A DNA stretch of 64,000 bases, from NCBI GenBank assembly GCA_964484305.1, contig CAZAEI010000002.1, positions 1-64,000 on the forward strand, read 5' to 3'. This DNA comes from DAOVFN01 sp964484305 (GTDB taxonomy: Archaea; Aenigmatarchaeota; Aenigmatarchaeia; QMZP01). Shown piece by piece: positions 8,901 to 17,921 of the stretch. Positions within the stretch are counted from its first letter, which is position 1. The number at the start of each line of letters is the position of its first letter. Position numbers and translations under genes: made by a program. The notes under the pieces were generated by a model. The model worked only from the letters and a program-made list of their open reading frames with translations, had not been told where the DNA came from and made no database searches.

Positions 8901-10380
8901 GAGGAAGATAACGGAGCTTGAGTTTGAGGGAAGGGCCATAGAGGGACTCATTATAAGGCTCCAGAGAGACTACTTCGGGGAAGAGCCCAGGATAGGAAAA
9001 GCAAGCTACAGTAAGGCCATGCAGGAATACGAATCCAGGCTTGCTGAGATAAGGAGGATAAGGGCCAGGCTGAAGGCCAGAACCGGGACCAGGGGACTTG
9101 TCAACATGCTGAAGAGGGAGAGGGATGATATTATAGGGTTCATGAAGGAGGCACAGGCAAGGCACTTTGAAAGGGGCGACATGAGCAGGGGCCTCTACAG
9201 GGCAACGATGACAAAGATGAGGGAAGAACTGGGGGATGTTGAAAAGGGCATTGACATGCTCTCCAGGAAGGGGAAGAAGGGCTCATTGGGGGTGATGTTC
9301 CTGTCATTGGTTTTTGTTATGATGGCTGCCTCTGCGGCGGCGCAGCACGACAGTGATGCTGCACTGCAGGAGATTGAGGGGGCCGGGCAGGCCATAAGTG
9401 ACATGCTGGGGGCAGGCTTCGGGACCTCCTATGCGAACGACACCCTGAACGAGGCAGGTATAATGCTTTCAAGGGGAGAGTATGCAGCAGCAGGGGCCCT
9501 GGCCAGGGAGGTCTGGGGCATAAGGGATGCTGCCCTTGAGGCTGATATGCTGATAGACCAGGCAGAGGAGAGGATATATGCAGCATCCATGGAGGGGATT
9601 AACACCTCCAGGGCATCGGAGCTTTTCCTGCAGGGCGCTGCGCTCTTTGACTCAGAGAACTACATGGAGAGCAGGGATATGCTCGGGGGGGCAATCGAGC
9701 TTGTTGAGACACTGCAGTCCGAGGCGGCCCTGAAGGAGAGCTTGGGAGCCTCTCCTGGTGAGCAGGTCATGCTGGTTCTCAGGGAGTACTGGCAGGTTAT
9801 TGTTCTGGTCTTGATGAGTGCGGTCCTGGCTGTCATGTTTGTCAGGAAGAGGAGAAGGATATCGGCCCTGAAGGGGAGGCTGGGTCTTATGGAGAGGGAG
9901 AAGGCCTCCATAGGGAGGCTGATGGCCGAGACGCAGAACAGGTATTTCAGGCTTAACTCCATGGGAAAGCTGGACTATGAGACTGTCATGGAGCGATACA
10001 GCAAGAGAATCGTCCGGGTGGAGAGGGATATGTTCTCTCTCAGGCAGGCCACTAGGCACACACCGGGGAAGCATGTCAGGAAAGATGGGGCAGCAAGTCC
10101 CGCTGCACATTCAGGGAAGGAAGACGGGGCTGTGAAGAAGCCTGACGGTGTTGTAACCCGAGGCCCCGGACCTGAAATGGACGGGGTGAATTCCATGATA
10201 GACCGGGCCGAGGATTCCATAAAGAAGGGTGAGCTTGACACCGCGGCAAAGCGCTACAGGGAGGTCCTCTCGGTGTACAAAAAGCTCAGCAGGGAGGGCA
10301 GCCCCCAGAGGGCCACTGCCGTCTATGGTAGAATGAAGCGCCTCTACAGCAGGCTCAGGGATAATCTCAACAGGGCATAG
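5980..10380 (+). CDS. Large multi-domain membrane glycoprotein with cytosolic helical-hairpin modules
   Basis: This 1466-residue protein starts with a signal peptide (about 1-23). Next comes a LamG/concanavalin-like domain (about 80-285; LEFWVKLG, WHHIAGAWD, VFDELRISD), then Ig/CARDB-like beta domains. A Cys-rich stretch and Gly-rich hinge lie near 655-690, followed by a membrane-proximal beta domain and a helical TPR-like region. TM1 is at about 936-964. A cytosolic coiled-coil region carries two hairpin modules. An internal signal-peptide-like hydrophobic segment (about 1102-1122, ending ASAAAQ) leads to a second TPR-like extracellular region, TM3 at about 1270-1288, another cytosolic hairpin module and a final TPR-like helix pair. 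Internal homology between the halves suggests a fusion of two related genes. Many N-x-S/T sequons precede TM1. A KaiC-like ATPase follows 48 bases later on the same strand. A carbohydrate-binding or adhesive role is plausible from LamG; the rest is inference. Confidence 0.85.
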   Translation: MIIKHILVLFLVLALMNCAAASDAPNVTLASPNDGVVYTTSNITFVCNATDDENVFNISLYTNINGDFIPHETKRVMELEEDSDTLLLCHFNNYDCEAGEIGDSSGTGIVQSIFMNGVMVNDSDTLRYQTSGNLNFTQGTLEFWVKLGVDPSSNEFWFFSTGEQAVDEIHMYNDFGDLYFEYFDDSGLATAVFANISSWNQDEWHHIAGAWDLENGVGNGEAVDLFMDGSNSSTSIDSMDFGSLGTPGQYLYIGSLADGTEQANSVFDELRISDIPRTESEINASYVKGVGNHSNENANWTITGIDDGTYIWNCYAVDNESNGAWNDTNFTFHVDVSSPPDFNSIAHSPSDENELDPGVTVNITANITDPSNVSAAMLQHMTDSVPIWTNMSMNNISDDEWNASFVAGYDDIWYYRVWTNDTLGHAAYSSTHNISVDYDYTWSADKNDLGTTYAYIGTEKTLGVVTISNTGDYPLGFNISSTYSNTEYNVSDPLGFDVPVGSNTSIEVNATAAMIAYEYQIDLTLDAMSGNADPSLEMMNATLISYVGGPHLSVEITEAPTSVLQSQSWVNLTTRAKNIGNETATGVWLIFSLPAGFSNISGNASQYIGSLAQGASQDITIAVSVSPTQASAGASLLYANASCFGGVNGSDSLVVGISCNSDDGVCGLGCSPSTDDDCESGGGGGDDGGTTFISGGAAIREYELALDAPSRIDINRGENRSFPVTINYDLTFTADGIAPELSGYPLTYLSVYPERFDGVNDGDSIGFDVTVVAPPYIKAGQYMLGVELSGRGRNVNKTLSGSAGILLFVHSAGNESDLFEQAREAAQGMIDAGFSGDEFRGMVERLDSLVEDWDYDAAQGLAGEMISTSGLAFKVKSMLEGIGPGLEDARTYGLAVTESEKLYGLAMTAFQRGDYGRAEERANNAMLSFSMETYGMLPLLMLAHAYWWLIAGLGFGFGVGTLALRRRAAIEILKRKITELEFEGRAIEGLIIRLQRDYFGEEPRIGKASYSKAMQEYESRLAEIRRIRARLKARTGTRGLVNMLKRERDDIIGFMKEAQARHFERGDMSRGLYRATMTKMREELGDVEKGIDMLSRKGKKGSLGVMFLSLVFVMMAASAAAQHDSDAALQEIEGAGQAISDMLGAGFGTSYANDTLNEAGIMLSRGEYAAAGALAREVWGIRDAALEADMLIDQAEERIYAASMEGINTSRASELFLQGAALFDSENYMESRDMLGGAIELVETLQSEAALKESLGASPGEQVMLVLREYWQVIVLVLMSAVLAVMFVRKRRRISALKGRLGLMEREKASIGRLMAETQNRYFRLNSMGKLDYETVMERYSKRIVRVERDMFSLRQATRHTPGKHVRKDGAASPAAHSGKEDGAVKKPDGVVTRGPGPEMDGVNSMIDRAEDSIKKGELDTAAKRYREVLSVYKKLSREGSPQRATAVYGRMKRLYSRLRDNLNRA

Positions 10381-10397
10381 TGTCGATGGGGTATCAC

Positions 10398-10405
10398 ATA
10401 AATAT
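10398..10405 (+). promoter_or_regulatory. Putative TATA box of the KaiC-like gene
   Basis: ATAAATAT is centred about 27 bases before the GTG at 10429, within the short gap after the 1466-aa gene. The ATPase may therefore have its own leaderless promoter as well as read-through. Confidence 0.35.
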
Positions 10406-10428
10406 CCTGAAGGTCAATATTCAATGGT

Positions 10429-11211
10429 GTGTGTATGGAAAAGAAATCAAGGGCCGGGAAGAAAGCAGGGAGAAGGGGATTCATAAAGACCGGCATGGCA
10501 GGATTCGACCAGCTTTTTGAGAGGGGAATCCCGGAGGGCTCCAATGTCCTGGTGGCAGGGGGAGCGGGCTCCGGAAAGACCATCATGTGCCTCCAGGTCA
10601 TCAAAAATGCTGTAAAGCAGGGAAAGCGCTGCATCTACATGTCCTTTGAGGAGACTGAGGACAGGCTCAGGGAGCACATGGAAGACTTTGGCTGGGATGC
10701 CGGGAGTATGGAGAAGTCCGGTAAGCTGCTCATAAAGCGGTTCAGCTCATTCGACATAAGCAAGTCCATGGATGCCATGATGGCCAAGGAGAGGGGAGAG
10801 CTCCTCATCAACATAAAGCCACTCATAATACCCCATGGCTTCAGGCCTGATATCATAGTGGTGGATTCCCTCTCTGCAATATCAACATATTTCGTGGGTA
10901 GGGAGGAGAACTACAGGGGTTACATAGAGCAGCTCTTCAGGTACTTTGAGGAACTGGGAGCGACATCCTTCCTTATAACAGAGACCGAACAGGTCCCCAC
11001 TGTATTCAGCAGGAGCGGCGTAGAAGAGTTCCTGGCAGACGGCGTGATTGTCCTGTACAACATAAGGAAGGGGGATATCAGGGAGTCTGCGATAGAGGTC
11101 CTCAAGATGCGTGGCATCAAGCACAAGAAGAAGGTCGTGGCCATGCAGATTATATCCGGCTCCGGAATTGAGGTCTATCCCGAGCAAGAGGTATTCACCA
11201 AGATTGGATAG
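10429..11211 (+). CDS. KaiC-like RecA-superfamily ATPase
   Basis: A single KaiC domain of 260 residues. The family-typical entry KTGMAGFDQLFERGIPEG precedes the Walker A motif GGAGSGKT (44-51). Then come CIYMSFEET, a Walker B strand DIIVVDSLSAIS, and a late strand ending with a charged RGIKHKKK loop typical of the fold. It should bind and hydrolyse ATP in the cytosol, probably as an oligomer, and such proteins commonly act as signalling or assembly ATPases in archaea. The start may be GTG 10429 or ATG 10435 two codons later. It follows the 1466-aa membrane protein closely, so a functional link with that protein's cytosolic helices is possible but unproven. Confidence 0.9.
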   Translation: MCMEKKSRAGKKAGRRGFIKTGMAGFDQLFERGIPEGSNVLVAGGAGSGKTIMCLQVIKNAVKQGKRCIYMSFEETEDRLREHMEDFGWDAGSMEKSGKLLIKRFSSFDISKSMDAMMAKERGELLINIKPLIIPHGFRPDIIVVDSLSAISTYFVGREENYRGYIEQLFRYFEELGATSFLITETEQVPTVFSRSGVEEFLADGVIVLYNIRKGDIRESAIEVLKMRGIKHKKKVVAMQIISGSGIEVYPEQEVFTKIG

Positions 11212-11260
11212 CAAGGGGTAGCCCGCCAGATGCAATGCGCGTTGGCTTAATTCAGGTTTT

Positions 11261-11570
11261 ATGAAAATATCAATAATAACCACGGCCTATAATGAGGAAG
11301 GGAACATAGCCCCAATGTTCAGAAAGATACAGGAGGCTATGGGCGGAACAGACTATGAGGTCATGGCCGTCGATGACTGCTCCGGTGATAGGACATACTC
11401 TGAACTCAGAAGGATTAAGGACAGGGGATTCAGGGCAATACGACTCAGTGAGAATAAGGGAAAATCCCTTGCCCTGTACAGGGGGCTGGAGGAGTCCGGG
11501 GTGAGGTCATAGCCACGATTGACTCGGACCTGCAGGATGACCCCAGGGACATCCTGAGGATGGCCGGGAA
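11261..11570 (+). pseudogene. GT2 glycosyltransferase fragment, frameshifted and truncated
   Basis: The first 83 codons encode a clear family-2 glycosyltransferase start (SIITTAYNEEGNI, VMAVDDCSGD, NKGKSLALYRGLEE). Translation stops at 11512. Shifting frame at a G run near 11496-11500 restores the next expected segment, EVIATIDSDLQDDPRDIL, which includes the donor-binding DSD motif. Homology ends near 11570, where an unrelated remnant begins, so most of the catalytic domain is missing. One missing G explains the first lesion; the truncation is a separate event. This is a dead gene, not merely a sequencing slip. Confidence 0.75.
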
Positions 11571-11973
11571 GCGTTCTATAGGGAGGACTACCAGTCCTCC
11601 AGGAGGATTCTTATGGAAGCCCTGAACGAGCTGGACAGGATAAGAGAAGCCCGGGTGCTTGAAACCTCACAGGCCTCCGGGCCTTTGCAGCAGGCCCTGG
11701 ATTTCATCCTCCTCAACTGGATTGCTGCCATTGTGCTGCTGGCCTGCCTGGCATCGGCTTCCCTGAGCTATAGGCTGTTCCTGAGTAAGGGGCGTGTAAA
11801 GAAGAGCATTGAAGGCCTAGAGAGAGAAGAGTAGGGTTAATGAAATTCTCAAGAAGATGCAAAGGGACTACTACCTCGGGAGCCTGGGAAAGTCTCAGTA
11901 CGATATAATGGTGGAGTCCTGCAAGAAGAGAATCGGTTCTATAGAAAGGGATATCTCCCGCCTTGCCGCATAA
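11571..11973 (+). pseudogene. Remnant C-terminus of a membrane protein related to the 1466-aa protein
   Basis: In one frame from 11571 the sequence reads AFYREDYQSSRRILMEALNE, then a TM helix (ILLNWIAAIVLLACLASAS) and the start of a cytosolic helix, to a stop at 11834. A one-base shift near 11820 continues with RVNEILKKMQRDYYLGSLGK and ends RIGSIERDISRLAA at the stop 11971-11973. The order (TPR-like repeat, TM, hairpin module) matches residues about 1210-1350 of the protein at 5980. An intact ATG at 11613 could still give a 73-residue peptide, but the family comparison says this is a broken tail. It abuts the glycosyltransferase remnant in the same direction. Confidence 0.7.
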
Positions 11974-12023
11974 GGCAGCCCTGACAGAAAGGGCCCGCCC
12001 GTCTAGGACAGATTCCCGGCAAT

Positions 12024-15000
12024 CTATGCCCTCAGGGACTCCCTTATCTTCTTGTCAAGCTCGGCCAGCCTCTGCTCGCTCCTGTTCTTGAGGCTCTCAT
12101 AGGCCTCCCTGGATATAATCTTCTGCCTGTACTGACTCTCGAGGAGAGCCATCATCCTGGTTGTCTTGGCCTTCTCCTCCCTGAGCTTCTCGGTCTCCAG
12201 GCCGGCGCCCCTTACTGTCCCTGCAACCTGCCTGGCCTCGGAGAGCCTTCCGCGTAAAATCAGCGAAAGCCTCTTGTTCATCTTTCTGTAGGCAAATACA
12301 AGGAATGCTATTACAGCCAGGACAACCAGGGCGAATATGAGCAGTGTCAGTATCTCAGGTGGCAGCGCGAAACCGGTCAGGAGCTTGTTGAGGAGCTTCT
12401 CGGCATTGTCAAGGAGTTCCCAAGCAGCGTAGACAGAGTCAAGGGCAGCGTCATAGAGGTTCTCCCTCAGGTAGCCCTCGGCGAGCTTTATCTCGTTCTC
12501 GGCATCGTCTAAGAGGTCGTCAATCTCGCTGGTGTCGAACCCGGCCTCCTGGGCCTGCTCGGCCCTGTTCCTGAGTTCCTCGAGCTTTGCCTTGAGCCTG
12601 ACGAGCTCGAAGTTTATGAGGTCCTTCTTGGATGTGAATATCCTGAGCAGGAACTCCTCTTCGTCCGTGGACTCGGTGGAGTGGGCAACCACCCTGACTG
12701 TCCTCTCTCCTGACTCCCCCCTCTCGGGGGTTATCTGGACCGTGATAATCGCGCTCTCTCCGGCCGCCAGGCTGCTTATGTTGGCGGGGTTGGTTATCAC
12801 CCACTCACCAGGGATCCCCTGTAAACCGAGCCATATGTTGTGGAGAGGGCCGCCCACTGCCTCGACCTCTATGTTGAACGGCCTTGGAAGGCCTGCCATA
12901 ACGCCAATCTCATCAGGAATCCTGGTTATGTTTATCTTTCCCGAGGGACCGGCCGAGGGTGGGGGGGCTCCCTCACCCTCCCCTCCGCCACCGGGCTCCT
13001 CCGGGGGGGCCTCCCCTGTCACACTGAATCCTGCGCTGGCAGGGGCGGACGGTATGGAGGGGTCATAGAGGACTCTGACCTCCACGGTGTATCCCCCGGG
13101 TGGCTGGTGGGAATATATGAACAGGCCGTTTGATGGGCGGAATGTCATCTCCATGCCTGCCCCGATGTTGGGGGTTATCTGGCCGGAGTCCCAGGAGCGG
13201 TCAGGGCCCTGTACCCAGTAGTCTATAATCACGTCCTCGTTGTCGACCTCGCCCTTGTTCCAGACCGTTATGTTGAAATACATGCTGTTGCCCGGGGCTA
13301 TCTCCTCCTGGTCAAGGATGACCTCGACGTCATAGGGCCCTGAGGAGGATATCCTGAAGGCGAGGATGTCATGGGTCTCCTTTTCGCCGAGACTTACCCT
13401 CAGGAGGGCAAGGTATGTCCCCGTAAGGACGCTGCTCAGAACCTCGGTGAGGGAATAGAAGCCCGCTGCTGTGTGGTTGAAGTCATCTATGTCATACTCC
13501 TTCCAGAGGTCGAGGTTGTATCCCTCGGTTCTGTATATGGTGAGGTTGATGCTATCAGGGTCCGCGGGCTCGTTATAGTTCTGCAGGACAACCACTGATA
13601 CAGGCATGGCATGGTCAACCACGCAGGGGCTCGGTATGGCAAGCTTTCCCGTGAGCTCCATGTCTGCGGTCACGTTGAAGGTCACAGCAGTCTCGTTGCC
13701 CGTCCAGATATCGAACTCCGGGTCGTACCAGGAGCCATTGGAATAAATCGTATACTCCCCCAGGGAGGCGTGGGAGGGTATCACAAAGATGTTGTCAGAG
13801 ACCCAGCCCGTTTCATCGGTCACATACTCCCTGCCCGAGAGCATGTAGACGCTCCTGTTGTCGGGGTCCTTGACAGTGAGGTTTACAGGGGCCCCGGCAA
13901 GGGATGCCCCGAGGTAGTCATGGGCCCGGTAGTTTATGCTCTCCCACCTTCCCTGGGTGGTGTCCGGCATGTCAAGGTAGACCACGTAGCGGGCGTGTGT
14001 CTGGAATAGGGAGGTGTTGGTGGCATTTACATCATAGGTGTCGTTGGCAAAGACATAGACCGTGTAGTTCCCTCTCTGGGTACTGTTGCCGCTGAAGTCG
14101 CCCGGATAGGTTATCTTGTAGCAGAACATGTCACCGGGGTCATTGATTGCATAGACGCAGCCCGGGGGGAAATCCGGGTCCCTGTGGGAGAACTGCAGCT
14201 CGAGTGTGTCGTTGGTCCCGTCGGGCCTCTCCACGGTCACTATCACGTCGTCAAAATCTGCTCCTGACTGGCTGGTCACGTTGATGTACATTGTCGCGGT
14301 ATCGGCCTGGGACTGCATATCAGGGATTATGCCAATCTCGATAAGGGGCTCCACAAAGGGGTTGAGGACAATCTCCAGGGTGATGTTGTCCGGGTCAGCC
14401 GATGCCTCTGTGGTGTTTATGGTATAGTTGGTCAGGAAGAATCCGGAGCCCGCATCCCCGCCCATGTCATAATAGATAGTGAGATTTGTGCTGTTCTGCT
14501 TGCTGATGTTGTGGCTGCTCCAGCCCGGGGTGGTGTGGTTGGCCCCGCCAGGGGGATAGAGCGAGAGGTTGAGCTGTATGTTTCCGGTGTTGCCTATACT
14601 AACGTTGCAGACAATCCCTGTGTTGGGGCTCTGGGCATGCTCGCAGTGGGTGGGGTAGGCTGTCCAGGAGCCGTTCTCGGGCACGGTTATGTTCAGGTAG
14701 AGGCTCTTGTTCCCGTTGTTGCCTGAGGTGACGTTCAGGGTTCCGTTGTAGCAGCCCGGGTCGAATCCGGGGGGTATGGTCGCGTTTACCTTGACTGTCC
14801 TGAAGTCCCCGGGTGTCATGTTGAAGGGATAGCTCTGGTTGAAGCCCATGGTGAAGTTCTCGAACTCCCCGCTCAGGGTGAAGTTGACGAAGAGCGCGTC
14901 GTCGTTGCCTGTGGAGCGGAGCGTTATGTTGCCGACAAGGATGGAGGTGCCGTGCTCCATGGTCCTGTCAAAGCTGTCCTCAAGGACCTCAAGCGTGACA

Positions 15001-17912
15001 TTGGAGGCCACGCTCACGTTTATGGCGGTGCTCGCATTCCTCCAGGATATCCCGATATCCTCCCAGAATATGGTTGCATTGATTGCATAATCCCCCGCAT
15101 GGGTGAGTTCGGTTATGTTGACGAGGAAATATGTCATGCAGACCTCTCCCTTGGTCAGGTTATAGCAGGACTGGTTGGTGTAGTTTATGAACCAGGTCTC
15201 TGGAAGGGAGACATTCACATAGGAATTGAAGGCCGTGGTGTTGCCTGTGTTTGTCACGTTCACAGAGAAATCGAAGCTCTCATTGGAGAATGCGGTGACA
15301 TACAAGGCAGTATAGGTCCCGGGTGTCGCGTTTATGATAAGGTTGGTCCCGGTGACTGTTATCGTGGTGTTGAGAAGCTCGTAGCCGCCGTTGTCAGAGG
15401 TGACGTTTATCACACCCTCATAGACCCCCGGGGACTGGCCCGCCGGGATGCTCACATTCACCTGTACTGGCTGCTCCCCTCCAGGGCCCATGGAGCTTAT
15501 GTCGGGCGGGGTGAAGGCTATGGTGAAATTATCCAGACCGAGTGGGGTTAGTGTTATGTTCAGGGTGTCGTTGTTTCCCAAGGACCTTACCATGAGGGTT
15601 TCGATAAGCTCGGATGTCGCGCCGGGCGGGAGTATGCCTGTCACGTTCTCCTGGAGCACATCGAGCACCGGGTTCTCGTGGACGGTCACGGTGACGTTTG
15701 TCGTGTTCGAATCGTGGGAGCCCACCCTGTTGGTCCAGTTTGCTGTTATGTTGATTATGTAGTCCCTGGCCACTGAGTTGTTGAGAACCGTGATGTTGAA
15801 GTCCTTGGTGCAGGAGAGGTCTATGAGTATCTTTCCGCATGGCTCAAAGGTGGAGTTGGAGGACAGGTTGTCAGGAAGGTCCAGGGTGATGTTTGCCTCG
15901 TATGCTGTCGAGTTCTCCAGGTTATGGAGTGTAACCTTCAGGTTGAAGGATTCGTTGTCATAGAACATCACGTTGTAGGCCTGGTAGGTGCTGGGGTCAG
16001 GGGTCACGCTTATCTTGGTCTCAGGGGCCTCGACAGTATAGTTCTCCACGGTGAATCCCCAGCTCCCGTCCTCCCCGAAGGAGCAGTTGAGTGGGTAGAG
16101 GCCATAGTCAAAGGGTGTCTGGAAGGTCACTGTGTAGGTCCCGTTCCCGTGGTCTGTTATGTTCCCTGGAGGGACCTGGTCCCCGGCAGTGGTGCAGTTT
16201 ATGTCAGTGGCCCCGGGTATCGTGATGTCCTGCCTGAAGTTTGTCACGTTCACTGTCGCATTCTCGACCCTGTAGATGCCTGTCTCGTTCCATATCGTTA
16301 TGTTGACGTGGAGCTCTACTGTCATGTTGAAGGTGTAGTAGCTCTCGTTCAGGAAGGAGCCGTCCACATCATAGGTCCTCACTGTCATGTTCCAGTAGCC
16401 CGGGGTCTCGGAATTGGTGAAGTTGTAGTAGGCTGTGTAGTTCCCGTCCCCTGAAATCGGGTCTGGATAGGCCCCGTCATCCAGGAGCTGCACGGTTACA
16501 TCGTCTCCGGGGCTCCCAGGGGTTCCCATGTCGAGGGTGGCGTTGATATGGTCGACCAGGGACCAGTCGTCCCTGGTTGTGTTGGCCCCGAGAATCGCGG
16601 ACTCGTTCCTGTTGTAGATGTCGTGGTCCGGCTCCGGCTCTAGGGCGATGACCCAGAACTCGGGCTCCCCCTCGGTTATGTTGATGTTGTTCATGAACCG
16701 GTCGCTGGTGTCTGTAAGCAGGTTCGGACTGTTCACGGTGTGGAAGAATACCATGACAGCCCTGTCCTGGATTGATTGGCCTGGCTGGATATCGGTCATG
16801 CTCAGGTTGATTCCTATCCTGTCGTTGTCGGGGGCGCCGCCGATGGAGGAGTTGCCTGCGATGAAGTTGACTGTCCCGTTCTCCCAGAGATGGGCATAGC
16901 CTCCACGCTCCATGCCGAACCCGGGGAACCCGTATACAGTGGAGCCGGGATCCTGGGACTGGTCAGGGGTGACCTTGTACCCGGACTCGTACGCACCTAG
17001 GACATCGAAGCCCGGAAGGCCCGCATAGGAGTCCCTGCTCACGGTAACCGAGTCGTTTATGTTGATAATCTCGTGCTCCACCACAAACCAGGTCTTGTTG
17101 GGATAGAACCTGTAGGTCTTTTTGAGATAGGTCATGTTGGTCCTGTTGCCGGGATCGTTCCAGTAGGTCTCGTAGCCCTCCTGGCGGACTGTTATCCTGG
17201 CAGGGCCCTCGGAAAAGCTTGCGTTTCCCCTCAGGTCATAGGCGAGGTCCTCGGCACCGTCAGTGGTCTGGATGAACTCCCTGGTCTTCTCGCCGGGCCC
17301 TGAGGGCTCGAGGGGGATGTCATCCTTGAGCCAGTACCTGTAGAGGCCCGAGGTGTTCTCGCTCCTGTTGGTGTCAAAGGTAAAGAAGCCGTATCGCTCC
17401 CCGGGATTGTTGTTGAAGGTTATGTTGAATTCGTCGCCGTCCCAGGATTTCTCCATAATTGTGCTGTAGGAGGCCTCTGTTTTTGGTGACTCCTGAGTAT
17501 CGAAATACAGATAGAACCACCTCTCGGTGTGTTCTGCTGTCGTTCCGTTCAGGATGAATACCATGGTCCCGGCCGCATTGGAGCCCGCTTCGTAGTCCCC
17601 GGCCTTGTCGAACTGGCTCGGGAGCTCGTGAAGCACCCCGCCGCTGGCATTGACCTCGACCATCCTCGTGGAGTTCCCGTCAAGGCTGGCTGTGATGTTA
17701 AGGTCCTCAAGGAGGGAGGTGAAGTTTACATCGTACTCGACCGGCCATTCGAACCGCTCATAGTAGGAGGTGTTCACCGTGAGCTTTACCCTGTGGTGCC
17801 AGGAGCCGTTCCACCACACATCACCATAGGCCTGGGGGACTGTCTGGTTGCTGACCATGAGCAGGGCTAGGAAAGCCACTGCAGCCAGTGTATATGCCAG
17901 CCTTCTCATCAT
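12024..17912 (-). CDS. 1962-aa membrane glycoprotein with CARDB/NEW3-like repeats and cytosolic hairpin
   Basis: A signal peptide (about 1-30) leads into a DUF2341-like N-terminal domain (WWNGSWHHRVKLTV), a large beta-rich region, and several CARDB/NEW3-like domains with the recurring pattern VxIPAGQSPGVYEGVINVTS. A Gly/Pro hinge near 1635-1650 (PGGGGEGEG) is followed by a membrane-proximal beta domain and a helical pair (FDTSEIDDLLDDAENEIKLA). One TM helix lies at about 1852-1876 and a cytosolic hairpin module ends the protein (LLESQYRQKIISREAYESLK). N-x-S/T sequons are frequent up to the hinge. The start ATG follows GGAGTGATAA and lies 9 bases after the stop of the 608-aa gene, so the two are translated from one message. 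It is the last gene of the operon and converges on the remnants at 11.3-12.0 kb. Its domain order parallels the giant protein and the 1466-aa protein. Role inferred: structural or adhesive envelope component signalling through the membrane. Confidence 0.85.
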   Translation of the reverse strand: MMRRLAYTLAAVAFLALLMVSNQTVPQAYGDVWWNGSWHHRVKLTVNTSYYERFEWPVEYDVNFTSLLEDLNITASLDGNSTRMVEVNASGGVLHELPSQFDKAGDYEAGSNAAGTMVFILNGTTAEHTERWFYLYFDTQESPKTEASYSTIMEKSWDGDEFNITFNNNPGERYGFFTFDTNRSENTSGLYRYWLKDDIPLEPSGPGEKTREFIQTTDGAEDLAYDLRGNASFSEGPARITVRQEGYETYWNDPGNRTNMTYLKKTYRFYPNKTWFVVEHEIININDSVTVSRDSYAGLPGFDVLGAYESGYKVTPDQSQDPGSTVYGFPGFGMERGGYAHLWENGTVNFIAGNSSIGGAPDNDRIGINLSMTDIQPGQSIQDRAVMVFFHTVNSPNLLTDTSDRFMNNINITEGEPEFWVIALEPEPDHDIYNRNESAILGANTTRDDWSLVDHINATLDMGTPGSPGDDVTVQLLDDGAYPDPISGDGNYTAYYNFTNSETPGYWNMTVRTYDVDGSFLNESYYTFNMTVELHVNITIWNETGIYRVENATVNVTNFRQDITIPGATDINCTTAGDQVPPGNITDHGNGTYTVTFQTPFDYGLYPLNCSFGEDGSWGFTVENYTVEAPETKISVTPDPSTYQAYNVMFYDNESFNLKVTLHNLENSTAYEANITLDLPDNLSSNSTFEPCGKILIDLSCTKDFNITVLNNSVARDYIINITANWTNRVGSHDSNTTNVTVTVHENPVLDVLQENVTGILPPGATSELIETLMVRSLGNNDTLNITLTPLGLDNFTIAFTPPDISSMGPGGEQPVQVNVSIPAGQSPGVYEGVINVTSDNGGYELLNTTITVTGTNLIINATPGTYTALYVTAFSNESFDFSVNVTNTGNTTAFNSYVNVSLPETWFINYTNQSCYNLTKGEVCMTYFLVNITELTHAGDYAINATIFWEDIGISWRNASTAINVSVASNVTLEVLEDSFDRTMEHGTSILVGNITLRSTGNDDALFVNFTLSGEFENFTMGFNQSYPFNMTPGDFRTVKVNATIPPGFDPGCYNGTLNVTSGNNGNKSLYLNITVPENGSWTAYPTHCEHAQSPNTGIVCNVSIGNTGNIQLNLSLYPPGGANHTTPGWSSHNISKQNSTNLTIYYDMGGDAGSGFFLTNYTINTTEASADPDNITLEIVLNPFVEPLIEIGIIPDMQSQADTATMYINVTSQSGADFDDVIVTVERPDGTNDTLELQFSHRDPDFPPGCVYAINDPGDMFCYKITYPGDFSGNSTQRGNYTVYVFANDTYDVNATNTSLFQTHARYVVYLDMPDTTQGRWESINYRAHDYLGASLAGAPVNLTVKDPDNRSVYMLSGREYVTDETGWVSDNIFVIPSHASLGEYTIYSNGSWYDPEFDIWTGNETAVTFNVTADMELTGKLAIPSPCVVDHAMPVSVVVLQNYNEPADPDSINLTIYRTEGYNLDLWKEYDIDDFNHTAAGFYSLTEVLSSVLTGTYLALLRVSLGEKETHDILAFRISSSGPYDVEVILDQEEIAPGNSMYFNITVWNKGEVDNEDVIIDYWVQGPDRSWDSGQITPNIGAGMEMTFRPSNGLFIYSHQPPGGYTVEVRVLYDPSIPSAPASAGFSVTGEAPPEEPGGGGEGEGAPPPSAGPSGKINITRIPDEIGVMAGLPRPFNIEVEAVGGPLHNIWLGLQGIPGEWVITNPANISSLAAGESAIITVQITPERGESGERTVRVVAHSTESTDEEEFLLRIFTSKKDLINFELVRLKAKLEELRNRAEQAQEAGFDTSEIDDLLDDAENEIKLAEGYLRENLYDAALDSVYAAWELLDNAEKLLNKLLTGFALPPEILTLLIFALVVLAVIAFLVFAYRKMNKRLSLILRGRLSEARQVAGTVRGAGLETEKLREEKAKTTRMMALLESQYRQKIISREAYESLKNRSEQRLAELDKKIRESLRA

Positions 17913-17921
17913 TTATCACTC

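Noticed and set aside
12961..12967. Run of seven G in the 1962-aa gene as a phase-variation switch
   Set aside because: It encodes consecutive prolines in a Pro/Gly linker, is short, and the frame is intact. Nothing else suggests slippage control.
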